Source of the DNA: Syngnathus acus
Lineage: Eukaryota; Chordata; Actinopteri; Syngnathiformes; Syngnathidae
Assembly (NCBI RefSeq): GCF_901709675.1
Contig: NC_051106.1
Coordinates: 8,752,001-8,816,000 of the forward strand
Length of the DNA: 64,000 nucleotides
Reading direction: 5' to 3'
The translations under genes were made by a program, and so were the position numbers. Positions 25,301-36,415 of the stretch are shown here, piece after piece (position 1 is the stretch's first letter; every line of letters starts with the position of its first letter). The notes under the pieces are model-generated. The model was given only the letters and a program-made list of their open reading frames with translations, did not search any database and was not told the DNA's origin.

Positions 25301-28300
25301 CTCAGTCACCTCCGGCCACGTAGTCAGCCTGCGATGAGCTAACACTTCACCTCTTCCATTGGCCCGCACGCTTCAAGTATTTTGGGCGTGTTGAGTAACA
25401 CTTGTTGCCGTGTGGCGCCGCGACCCAATCCGAGGCGCTTGATGGAGGGTGCGACGCCTTCGCAGGGGGTTGTCTGTTGCCACCACCAGTGTTAAGTGTA
25501 TGCTTAGCCTGACGGGTGGGGATGTGAAAGGGGGGGGGGGCACCTAAATCTGTCCGCCCCCCCCGTACTATGGCATCTCGCTAACAGACTCGCTGTCGCC
25601 ACAGTGTAAATGGACCTGCGCGTGTGCCACTTGCGTTATTGTGTTTCTCTCCTTCTGTTGCCATGCTTCAAATATTTCAAAAAAATAATTGAGTTTTATT
25701 TGATGTCCGTATCATTTCCCATATCTGGTTACATTGCCATTCCATTTTATAATTAAAGGAATGAATCCCCTGACCTGAACCCAAACGGCGCCCGCGTGTG
25801 ACGTCAAATTGGAGGCAGGCACTTCTGCTCGGCGGGAGGTCGTAAGCGGAGCCGTGGAAATCGGCGCCCGCTGCCGCCATGTGCCCGTGCTTCACATTTG
25901 TGTTTTATTGGCGGGCGGGAATCTAAGGAGGCCCTTTAACGATTTGGCGGGCTCACTTATCTGATTTAAGTGCACCCCCCCCTCCGTTGGCCGTGACCCT
26001 TAACTTGATAAGGCAATTTTGGCGCCTGTACATTTCAACACAGGCAAAGGTGTCACGATGTGCACGTCAACTCGAAAAAGTCTGATGGCTCTGTTAAGAC
26101 CAGCACTTATTCAAATATATGAAGGACAAAATTAAAAGAGTTGAGTTCCAGCTTCTCTTTTTCCTTCTTCTCCAGCCAACTCAACTGTTGACACTGCATT
26201 TTGGCACAAAGGATTTTGGGGGGGAAGGGGATGAAAGGGGAGCTTAGGAAAAGTATGCCGATAGGAAGGTAATAACTGTCTGTCAGAGATGACACCAGGA
26301 GAGGATTTGCACAAAAATAATTTGTACGAGTTGAGGGGGGGGTGGGAAAAAATAGCCAGGCAAGGATATTAACGGGTGAAGTCCACGTAGTTTGGGGGCC
26401 GGGGTGGGGCGGGGGGGCTTTCCAGCACAGCACAGTACAGTTGTTGACTCTGCTTGGCTGGAGGATGACATCACTCCTTCTACAGGAAATGAGGTCACAG
26501 GAGGAACGCGTGCCAAGTAGGGGAAGACGCTTGTTTGGATTAAATGCGCAAGTTCGAGGCCCGGCAAGCGCGCTTTGAAACAATGTGGCTCGTACAAAGT
26601 CGCTTCGCCGTTCAGAAATAGATTTTGAAACGTGCCAGAGAGTAAAGAGACATTTTTATTAATTGAAGGAAAATGGAATTCTGGGTCCATATCAAAATAC
26701 TTGATTGATTTGTGTGATACTGGAACAAACCTTACTCACAAGGACAGAGAGAGCACATGACCTCTTTTCCAATGTCGGTCACAATCCAAAGTTGAGGTGC
26801 AACACTTGGCAGCCGGCGCTCTGCTCGTACTGGTAGCTGTTAAGCCGGTGACATCATCGCTCGGCCCAGCCCAACCCGGCCCGGCCCAGCCCGCCCCGCC
26901 GCTCCCACTGCAGCCTGGGATGTCCTCCAAACGGCTGTTCCCACTTTAGCGTCAAACTTTTTTTTTCAAGCGAGTCACCTTTTCATCTGGAATCTTTTAA
27001 CTCGGCTGGAGGCTGTGTTACCATGGCAACTAGCAAAACATGTTTTGGAGCATCGGAGGTGGGAGGGAGGGAGGGAGGCTTCGCGGGACTCCCCCACTCT
27101 ACATGATGGGACTCCCTCCCAAGAGCTCGCTGTTTTGGGAAAGGCGTGGCACGTGGCCATGTTTTACCTTTTTATTTTTTTTACAGGGCGTAATCTTGAC
27201 AAGCAAAGTTGTGATTGCACAACCAAAATATTTGACCTGATCTCCATTCGGGTTTCCTCTTCACTGTTAGTCAGAATGTGGTGACTCACTTATAAATCAG
27301 ATTGAAAGCCATTTATTTCAAATAATGATATAAACAATATAATATTTGTTTTGTATACAGTATTCCTACATTTAAAAATAAAATAAATACAAGAATAAGC
27401 GGTTTAAAATTTTATAGGACCCTTTAAAACAGCCAGAATTTGTTTCTCGGTATTAAGGGGTCGTCTGCTGCCCTCTAGCGGGGGTTTTAAAACTTGTCGG
27501 TCTGTTCTTTAGCTCTATCTAGTGGACATTCCGCTAATTACAACGATCAGTTTAAAAAATATACATACCGAAAACACATTAAATCGTTTTGAAGATATGT
27601 GCTATTAAAACAATCCATTTCACGTTAAGCTAATTTTGAAAAACCATGTGACTTAAACGGTTACGAGGAACTCATCATATCTGCTTCATTTTGTTCCCAG
27701 ATACTAAAACTTTATTTGGAATCTTCCGTGTGGCTAATATTTCAAGTTCAAGTCGACATGAAGTGCCACAATAAAGAAATTAATTTTGAATGATAGCCCA
27801 ACCAGAAATTCGAAGGCATATGTGAAAGCTCTCAGACTTTAGTGGAGGCTGTGGAAAATCTTTGCTTGCTGACTAGCGGGCGACAACCACAACAAACTTC
27901 TTTGATGACTTTAGCGTTTCCCGAGCGTGGTTCCGATCCATTTGCGCCGTCGTCTGAAGAAACCATCAGCCTGGCCTCCTTCTCCCCGATGGGCCGTTCA
28001 TCCGTCTGGCTCTCTGGAAAGCCAAACGAAACCCGTATTATCATTATAAATGAAGCCCAAATCCTTTTGACCTTGAATGACATTTTTCATCTGCTCTCTC
28101 TGCCCTTGACGTCATACTTTTTAAAATTTGGAATATTCACTTCTAATGATTATTGACTTCCTGTCTTTGTCATTGGCTGGAATCTGCCTAGTAGCGCCGC
28201 AGGCGAAAATAAACTTGTAACGATGTGTACGCGGATAATTTTACACACAGCCGCCAGGCACTCCGAGCAGGTGCTTTCGGAAGTAGCTTTGTATACACGG

Positions 28301-31300
28301 CACACTATTCTCTGCGGTTCCTTGGAAGTGGCCCACACATTCAGCGCAACAGTTGGCACTGCGGAACAGCTGAACCCCCCCCCCCCCTTTCTATTCCCCA
28401 TCAAGCGTTCAATGGGCTGACTCGTCTGTTTCGCGGCGTGAAAAGGGGAAGTGCGCACCTGTCGTCTTGTCCTTCTATGATTTACGCTATTAATATGATC
28501 ATATTCATAAAGAGATTTGGGGAATTATGACAATCGGTTAATGCCCTGCCACATTTGATTCATAACTCTTTTCGTTAGATTTATTATAATATAAATCGAG
28601 TAACGTGCAGCCGATAAATAGATTTGAATAACAAACGAGTCCTCTTTGCATGGCGCTCGTTTGTTGATTGTCACAAGATATTGGGATGGATGTTTCCTCC
28701 TGCAGCACATCAGGAAAAGTGTGTTTGTGTACGCGTGTAATTGTGTATGTGCGTGCGCGCGCGCGTGTGTGGGATTGGTATGCGGCCTTGGCTTCAGTAC
28801 AGAGTGGAGTTGTTCCAAAGAATTCAGCAGGGGTGCGCACAGCGGAGTTACCCTAAAAAACACAAGGTTGGATCTGGAAGAGTCACTAGCATACATTAGA
28901 TGTTAAAAGAAATGTAATAATGACACTAAATATGCTTAGAAACAATTCTTTAATGAGTTATTTTGCATAAACTTTGTCCGAAATGTTGCTGTGTAGGTAA
29001 TGACATGACCGCTAGAGGGCGCCAGATTGTCCGCTAAGATCACTTGTGAGAAAAAAAGAAGGGAAAGGTGTTTATTCCAATCCAAGCAGATTGTGAGAAG
29101 CTTGTTTTCCTTTTGGAATGTGCACACAGCTGCATCGCAGACATTTGCGACATTCACTTGTCACTTTATTAGGTACACTGTCTAGATCCAAGTGAAAAAA
29201 ACATGTCTAGAGTAGGAAATCTGTAAAAGTGCTCATCATGGTGAGTAAGGCAGCAATCCAACACAGAATATGTTAAAGTTTCAGGACCAGGTGACAAAGT
29301 TCCTGGAACTTTACTGACGTGTCATTCACTGATTCATCACGCCATCCCAAAATTAACTCTTTGGAAATAGTTCCTCTTTGATTGCCCCGCCTACTCACAT
29401 GGAAGCGGCCTTTGCTGAATGTATGTGTGTGTGTGTGTGTGGGGGGGGGGGGTCTCAAAACGCCGCCCCCCCTGCCTCCTTCTCAATCGGTAAACTCTGT
29501 GTGTTGCCCGACTCCAGCATGGCTCAAGTTTCTCGGTGCGCTCGGTTCTGAACCCAGTTTGGGATTAATAAAACTGCGTGAGGGGGACACTGCAGGGTTC
29601 GCTCCCCTCTTGGATGGTAGATCATGCCCGGGTGGTCTTCCTGCAGCGGAACCTTGCATACTGGATTACTACCGCAGAGTCCGGAGGGAAAGGTTTTGGG
29701 CTACTTTCTGGAGCTTTTTTTTCGGAACCCTAATTGGAGTTTGGCGGGAGGGGGTGTTTTTGCATGCGGAGACCCCCGACCATGATGATCAAGGAGACGT
29801 CATTGCGCCGGGACCCCGATCTGAGGGGTGAGCTGGCCTTTCTGGCACGGGGCTGTGATTTTGTCTTGCCGTCGCGATTCAAGAAAAGACTCAAGTCTTT
29901 TCAGCAGCAGCAGCAACAGCAGGAGCAACAGGTCAGACACGCCGCCAGGTAGCAGCACGCAAAACAAAAATCTATCCAATAAGTCGCAGCTTCTTTCGTG
30001 CAGGACATGACAAACCATTCTGAGGCAGATACCAGTAGGTTATTAATAGACGGGAGGTGCAGGAATAGAGTGATAGAATGAATGTGGGGGGGAGGAAGGG
30101 GGGGGGGGTTACAGCTGTCAGCCTCAATATGTGCAAAATGGCCACTGGAAGAAAATTTTGCAAGCTAACGACTTCCTGTTTCCAATTTGATGCTTTTTGT
30201 TTTGCATCTACTAGATAGGATATTTTGTACGTCACGCTTTCTCATGACATCTTGATTTTTACTTCAGGTCCAGTCCAAAGCGGAGAAGAAACCCGGCACG
30301 CCACCCCCGGCCCCCGCCCAGGCATCCACCGTCCCGCATGCCTCATCGCACCGCTCGCCCAGCCCGCCACCAGCAGCTTCGGTGGTCATCTCCCCTACTC
30401 CTCCCCCTCCTCCTCCTGCCATCAACATTCCCAGGTTCTACTTCCCAATTGGGCTTCCTGCCGTCGGCCCGCCGGCAAACCACGACGCGGCCATCGCCGC
30501 CATCGAAGAGACCTTCGCCGAGTTTGAGGAAGAGAAAGCCGACATTTACGAAATGAGCAAGGTCGCTAAGGTAATGATCGTAACATGCGGGTGATATCAA
30601 AAGTCTACACACCCTGTCAGATTTATGTGATTTACAAGAAAAGGTCAAAGGACAAATTGTTTCCCCCACAGGCGTGCGATTGTCCGCTGTACTGGAAGGC
30701 GGCCATGTTCTACGGCGCCGGCGGCGAGAGGACAGGCTTTGTCTCCGTTCACTCCTTCATCGCCACCTGGAGGAAGTAGGTTGCATTTGCGGCCGATCGG
30801 AATCAAAGTCACGGAAATGCTAACACGGCTCGGCACTCTTGCAGGTTGCTGCACGGTTGCCACGACGACGCCTCAAAGTTTGTCAACCTGCTGGCCAAAC
30901 CCGGCTGTCGGTACCTGGAGCAGGAGGACTTCATTCCTCTTCTGCAGGTCAGCTCTTGTCTTCTACTTTGCTTGTTGTCAGCCTCCACAAGAAAATAAAT
31001 CTTTTTTATACACGTACCAATACCTTAGTTACCCGTTGCTAATTTGATTTACTATATACTGAGTTAAAAAAATTTTCAAATTTTTTTAAAAAATATTTTG
31101 TATGGTATAGTCCGTTTTATTTTATGTCAAATTATTTCAATTCAGTAGCGGTCTCAGTAGTATTTTTATTTATTTAACTTTTTAATTTAATGTCACAATT
31201 TGTCTTGTTTGTTTAGGACATCGTGGACACGCATCCTGGACTCACGTTTCTGAAGGATGCACCCGAATTTCATTCCCGCTACATCACAACGGTAATTGAT

Positions 31301-33185
31301 GAATTAAAATTGCATGAAATGAAAATAAGTTTACTTGTGCATGAGTGCGTGCATGTCCCTGTGTGATGTGTGATGTGAAATGCAAAAGAAATACATCATG
31401 GAAACTGATGGCTAGTCATGCCTTGTATGCAGCAAATCCCCCCCACCCCCTTAATGTCCCCCATGGCCTCTTCCATGCCCATATTAGGACACTTCCTTCC
31501 GTGGAGTCCAGCTCACCGGTTTTATTTTCCTGTCTGTGACACATTAGCTGCATGCTACGTGAACCAGGAAGTGGCTCAGCGTCATATTCTGAAACTTCTT
31601 GAGTGGATTTTAAAATTGACTTGCTAATGTGCATATTTGTTTTCTTTCAAAAATAATTTTAAATAACAAGCAAATACTAAACATTTTAAACATATATTTC
31701 TTATTTTTGCCTCTTAAATAATATTTATAATATACTAATATTAATACTGGTGTATTACTGGCAGGTCATCCAGCGGATCTTCTACGTGGTGAACCGTTCG
31801 TGGACAGGCCGCATGTCCATGACGGAGCTGCGGCGCAGCAACTTCCTGCAGACGCTGGCGCTGCTGGAGGAGGAGGACGACATCAACCAGATCACCGACT
31901 ACTTCTCCTACGAGCACTTCTACGTCATCTACTGCAAGTTCTGGGAGCTGGACGGCGACCACGACCTCTACATCGACCACAAGGACCTGGCCCGATACAA
32001 CGACCACGGTGAGACGGTTTGACACATTTGACCAAATTAGCCATCCAGGCACAAAATGGCCGCCTTTGTTTACGCGCACCGCCCTCTGCTGTCCTCCCTC
32101 AGCGTCCTCCAACAGAATCATCGAGCGGTTGTTCTCGGGCGCCGTGACGCGGTAAGCGTTAAACAGGCGCAAGTGAGCCCGATCGCTATGACGACGGAAT
32201 TAAAGGTGTCTGTGTGATTGGTCGCCAGGGGCAACACCGTGCAGAGAGAAGGTCGCATGAGCTACGCTGAGTTTGTCTGGTTTCTCCTTTCTGAAGAGGA
32301 CAAGAAAAATCCCACTAGGTAAGATTTTTCATTTTGCATTTATTTTTTGCAGCCAAGCCAAAAGCTAAGTCACCATTCGCCCTCCAGCATCGAGTACTGG
32401 TTCCGTTGCATGGACGTGGACGGCGACGGCGTACTGTCCATGTTCGAGTTGGAGTACTTCTACGAAGAGCAGTGCGAGCGCATGGAGCGAATGGGCATCG
32501 AACCGCTGCCCTTCCAAGACCTGCTGTGTCAAATGCTCGACTTGGTCAAACCAGAGAGTCCAGGTAAATGTCAACTGGGACGTTTTCCCTCAGCCACGCT
32601 TTGCTTCACCTTAACACACAACGCCATTTTTTTTTTGTCCAGGCAAAATCACGCTGAGTGACCTGAAGCGTTGCCGCATGGCTCACATCTTCTTTGACAC
32701 CTTCTTCAACCTGGAGAAATACTTGGACCACGAACAGAGAGATCCCTTTGCTGTGCAGAAGGTCAGCACAAATAGTGGGCCATTGTGGTCCAAGTGGCCA
32801 TTTTTTAAAATGTTTCTTTTTAATTCAGCCCCTAAAGCTGCACATCATTTTGTAGCGAGGAAAATTTTGCCAGTTCGCTTGTTAAAACTCACGTGGCCCT
32901 TCCAGGACCTCGACAGCGACGGTCCAGAGCCGTCCGACTGGGATAAGTACGCCTCGGAAGAGTACGAGATACTTGTGGCGGAGGAGACTGCCAACGAGCA
33001 GATTCACGAAGGGTACCGCAAATAATCTTCTCTAATGTTCATTCAAGGAGTTTGATCAGCTCGCTAAAGTTCTGAAATGTGATTCCAGGTCATTTGAGGA
33101 CGACTATGACCTGGATGATCTCCAGGTCCCTGCTGAGATCGGGAATAAGATGGAAAAACTGGTCATTTCGGATCTGACGGCGTGA
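22341..33185 (+). CDS. ppp2r3a: PP2A regulatory subunit B'' alpha, PR130 isoform, 1231 aa as modelled
   Basis: This B''-family regulatory subunit directs the PP2A core enzyme to substrates in a calcium-dependent way. Coding exons: 22341-23691, 23758-24635, 30268-30570, 30672-30775, 30845-30947, 31217-31291, 31765-32008, 32103-32151, 32229-32318, 32388-32563, 32643-32761, 32906-33012, 33089-33185. Every join is GT..AG and in phase. The start is the first in-frame ATG (caccATGg). The N-terminus MAAAYRVVVSSVSCYNSVVV and the block CLDILLKCSEDLKKCTDIIK identify PR130. The PR130-specific part is residues 1-743. The shared core has two EF-hand loops, DGDHDLYIDHKD (about 1001-1012) and DVDGDGVLSMFE (about 1075-1086), both with intact calcium ligands. 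Human PR130 is 1150 aa; the extra length is Ser/Pro/Ala-rich and lies mainly in the second half of the long N-terminal region. The 66-bp intron at 23692-23757 is discussed separately. Confidence 0.93.
23692..23757 (+). other. ppp2r3a: 66-bp mini-intron (or optional coding segment) in the PR130 exon
   Basis: The segment starts gtaaga after GATACAG and ends ttctttctcgtttag, so both splice signals are good, and it is much more AT-rich than the exon on either side. Its length is exactly 22 codons and it has no in-frame stop. Spliced, the protein reads EEDVDTDSCGIG; retained, 22 residues starting GKTSGWVASQ are added. I model it as an intron on composition and splice signals. Confidence 0.7.
26394..26417 (+). 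promoter_or_regulatory. G-quadruplex-forming motif
   Basis: Four G-runs of 5, 4, 4 and 7 bases separated by loops of CC, T and C give a very strong quadruplex motif on the plus (coding) strand, within the PR130-PR72 interval. Whether it forms in cells is not known. Confidence 0.6.
27017..27030. promoter_or_regulatory. RFX X-box (GTTACCATGGCAAC)
   Basis: This is an exact match to the X-box pattern GTNRCC-N2-RGYAAC bound by RFX factors, which control ciliary and other genes. It lies 2.8 kb upstream of the PR72 start, next to a GGGAGGGAGGGAGGG quadruplex motif (27061-27075). Confidence 0.5.
29006..29024 (+). promoter_or_regulatory. CTCF-like motif
   Basis: TGACCGCTAGAGGGCGCCA is close to the vertebrate CTCF core (TGGCCACYAGRGGGCGCYR). 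It lies about 0.75 kb upstream of the PR72 first exon. Prediction from sequence only. Confidence 0.5.
29157..29195. repeat. Fragment of 'cactttattaggtacact' fish repeat
   Basis: The word cactttattaggtacact is a common end sequence of a small inverted-repeat element. A fuller copy with related ends is at 33800-33958. Confidence 0.5.
29782..33185 (+). CDS. ppp2r3a: PP2A regulatory subunit B'' alpha, PR72 isoform, 538 aa (alternative first exon)
   Basis: An alternative first coding exon at 29782-29931 starts ATGATGATCAAGGAG (ccgaccATGATG) and ends CAACAG|gtcaga in phase 0, so it joins the exon at 30268 and then all downstream exons of PR130. Its peptide MMIKETSLRRDPDLRGELAF continues to FVLPSRFKKRLKSF and is essentially the human PR72 N-terminus, so the two-promoter layout is conserved between fish and mammals. 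After KSF comes a glutamine run (QQQQQQQEQQ, 29902-29931) that is shorter in human. Next is a Pro-rich linker ending INIPRFYFPIGLP, then the B'' core. The EF-hand loops are residues 308-319 and 382-393. Human PR72 is 529 aa. PR72 is known mainly from heart and skeletal muscle; expression here is not shown by the sequence. Confidence 0.93.
30593..30655. repeat. Fragment of 'atcaaaagtctacacacc' repeat in a ppp2r3a intron
   Basis: It lies in the short intron 30571-30671 and shares atcaaaagtctacacacc-type sequence with the blocks at 4826 and 41715. It supplies much of that intron. Confidence 0.45.
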
Positions 33186-33799
33186 AAATGGCCATTGACT
33201 TTTGGATGGATGCGCTCCATCCAAACGGACAGAAAATAGAATATGGACATCCGTTTTATGATGATGACTTTTTTTTCAGTGAAGATGGACTCATGTTCAC
33301 GGTTGACTCACAACAAAACGGACGAGTGAGACATTGATAAGCTCTTAAAGGAACACAGTACACTTAAAAAAAGCTATACAGAAGACGAATGTATTTTTTT
33401 TTATCAAATATTGACAATCATGCGCAGACACATCATATAACACGTCATATAAAACTCAAGTTTTTAGGTTTCTTTGCATGACTTTGGAAAGATTTTATTA
33501 TAATGGAACTGTTTATGCAATATTTTTAGGGAGTTCTTTTTAAACAAATTTGCAATTTTTTCATAAAATTTATGCAAAATGTAACAAAAATATTTTCACA
33601 AGGCTTGATAGATTTTACCTGAAATTTTTGACTGAAAATTTTGGCCCAAACACAATATTTGCACGACTTTAGAGATTTTGACTCATTTTTGAATTTGGGG
33701 GTTCCTTTTTTTTTTTCAAAGAAGCTGTTATTTATTGTTTTATCTTAACTTTGTTGTTGTTGCCAAAGAAATTTTATTTAAGCTCTTTATTGCAACTAC

Positions 33800-33958
33800 A
33801 CACTCACCGGACACTTTATTAAGTACACTTACACAGCCTTCATGTAGCTAAATACAGTGTTAGTGCTCTTGGTATATTACTCAAAATGAAACATTTCAAT
33901 AAATAAATAAAAAATCAAATTATAATGTGCAGGTAAACCTAATGTGTCCAGCGAGTGT
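33800..33958. mobile_element. Small inverted-repeat element (MITE-like), about 159 bp
   Basis: The left end (acactcaccggacactttat...) and the right end (..aatgtgtccagcgagtgt) are imperfect inverted copies over about 26 bp. There is no coding capacity. It lies about 0.6 kb past the ppp2r3a stop and includes the first AATAAA on that strand, so it may provide the gene's polyadenylation signal. Confidence 0.6.
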
Positions 33959-34225
33959 CAATTTCAGTTCCTATTTAATATCCACAAATGAACATGTTGT
34001 CATGTGTGTAAATATACCTTTTATAACAGTTCCAATGCTCAACATGCACAATGCAGCTACAAAATATCATGAAAAAACTAAACAGGTTCATTGATGTGTG
34101 CTTGTTGTGTTAACACGGCTTAGAGAGTGTGTGCTTGGGAATCTAGAGGTGTGTGTTTATGGCTTTGTGTCCATTTTTGTAGCTACATAGCCACTGTAAA
34201 TGTGCCCGGCTATGTCTTTATTGAT

Positions 34226-34267
34226 CATTATTATTATTATTATTATTATAGTAATAATAATAATAGT
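34226..34267. repeat. (ATT)n/(AAT)n palindromic microsatellite
   Basis: A run of ATT units is followed after a few bases by AAT units, so the two halves are complementary and could fold into a hairpin. Confidence 0.8.
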
Positions 34268-36309
34268 AACAAGAAGCCATTTTAAATGTCTTTTTTTTTT
34301 TTTTTACATGATTTTTATTGCAGTGCCACTGTGTGGCTCGGATTCAATTTGATCTGGTGTGTGTGTAACTGACAATCATTACGACTAACGACACACAAGC
34401 ACGTTAGTTATGTCAGGACTTTTATTCTGAAACTACTGTGAGAGGAAGTGAGTTAGCTTTTATTTGGATAAGCTTCCTATCATTAGGGTTTGTGTAGCAG
34501 GGATGTTTTTTTTGCTCTGCTTTGATTCCCTGTTTAGTTTGTGGCATTGGCTGCTTTGGTTTGAAGCTCAAAATGTTCAAATAAAGACATTTGCAAACTA
34601 GAGGGTACCTTTTAAAATGTCCAATTAAGTGACAGTTTAGAATTAAAGATGCAAACACCCTCTCCCCAAAAATTCTCAAAAAATTCCCAACATTTTTATT
34701 GTTTTTTTGCACATTTTTAAATAGAAATCTTGTGCGTGCGTGCATATGCCCAGTTGAGTCAGTCCACACTGGCATCTACTGCTGTTTCCATGGCAAAGGC
34801 ACCCAAACACCAGGACAGGAAGTGGTAAGCGTGGCACATTGTTGCTTGTTTTCCCCACACAGTCACATTCTCCCACTTCCTCCTCACATACAAGCCCAGC
34901 GGCAAGCCAGCCAAGGACATTCCGCCTTCGATGGCAGGGGGCAGTTTGTTCTCTATTATGGGTGACGCCATTTAGTGGAATTCCGAGAGGAAATTTTCGT
35001 GGTGATTCATTTGGGATGAAGTGTCTTGAAGAGTCATCTGTTATTCACAATTTGGCTCCGGTAATACACATTCTTTCTTCTATTCGCAGGCCGGCCCACT
35101 CCTTGCCCTCGTGGGAAAAAAAACTAAACATATGTGTACTAACATACCCAAATAATCTTTTTAAAGTACACTGATACACATACACGTTTTCTATACACAC
35201 ACAAAAAATCTGAGAATATGGAAATCCAAATGTACCTAAGTATGTAGGGGTCACTGTGTTGTAAATTTCCAATTTATTTCGAGTAGATTTAATCCCAATT
35301 TATTTTTCTTCCAATCACAAACTTTAGTCAGTCCTCCTTTAATATTTTACACGCGTTCCTTTCTCATGACATGTAAACTCGGGCAAATCATGACATCATC
35401 CATGACCTCATCATTCCATCAACGGGTGAAGCTTGAAGGTCGGAAAAAGGCTAAACGTGTGGCCCACCAAAGCCAGAGAGAGAGAGCGAGCGTTACATGC
35501 CCGCTCTTGCTCAACTCTTCTGAAGTGAAAATTCCATCACCTCCTCGCGCGCGTGCACGTACAGCGCGTGCACGTTATCGTCCATCGGCCGGTGGTCCTG
35601 CATGATCATAGACACAACACGTATGCAAATGTGCCTCAGCCAGCAGCTGGCTCACAACTCTTCTACAAAATACTTTTTGGTGGTCAAAAAAAATTATTTT
35701 AAAGGGGAAATCAAGTCAAAAAATGTCTTTGTGATCACATTTTCAATTTGGCTCCACAAACCTAAACGGGGCGTTTTGATCAATATTGCGTTCATGCAAT
35801 AAGAATGAAACAGCAAAATCCACGCGATATCAATTTGACCAATTCCTTAAAATTGTTGCAGCATTTTTGCATGGCTACAGGTTTCTCCAATTTTCACGAT
35901 TACTCCTACAAATTGAAATATATGCACAAACTTGGTTGATTTTTCTCAGAACCACAACGCTGATACTGGCTTTCTGTAGGCTATAAAAATCTCCGCTCCA
36001 GGCCGTGTTCCATTTAGTTGAAAGCGACTCTGGTGATTACAGGGAGGCGAGAGGCTTTCAAGTTATAAAATGGTACGAGAGAGCAAGAAAGAACGAGAGC
36101 GAGCAGCTGGCTCGCTGTTAAACATCTGGCGCTTGCTGACGTTCATAGCCAAGACCTGCCTCCAACAACCACTGCCCCTCCTACTCAGCACTAGAACTTA
36201 TCCAACCTCAGTGTTTTTTCTTTGACTTAACATATCAGTTTGAAGGATTTTACTTTCACTCGAGTTGAATCAGTACTTGTACTGCTGCAATTCAACGTGT
36301 TGCTCCTGC

Positions 36310-36415
36310 TGTGACCTCCCTGGCCACCAGGAGGCAGTATAATACAGTCGTGCAAACACAAACGCTGGAATGCCGTATTAAACGTTTTCCATTGAGGATA
36401 AAGAATATATGCGTA
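36310..36415 (+). repeat. Dispersed repeat copy carrying a CTCF-like motif (copy B)
   Basis: This matches the copy at 3806-3910 at both ends: TGGCCACCAGGAGGCAGTAT at 36321-36340 and gaggataaagaatatatg at 36394-36411. It lies in the ppp2r3a-fndc3b intergenic interval, about 0.8 kb before the fndc3b first exon. Confidence 0.6.

Larger units (their letters stand above)
24636..29781 (+). other. ppp2r3a: Interval between PR130 and PR72 first exons (intron and internal promoter)
   Basis: This is intron for the PR130 transcript, and its right end should hold the PR72 promoter. Visible elements: X-box-like words at 24911-24924 and 27017-27030; CRE words TGACGTCA at 25799-25806 and 28107-28114; G-quadruplex-forming runs at 26394-26417 and 27061-27075; CTCF-like words at about 27465-27484 and 29006-29024; a GT/G tract near 29420-29452. 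No coding exon was seen before 29782. Confidence 0.5.

Noticed and set aside
29590-29615. tRNA B-box-like word (gggttcgctcccc)
   Set aside because: No matching A box or cloverleaf stems could be built around it.
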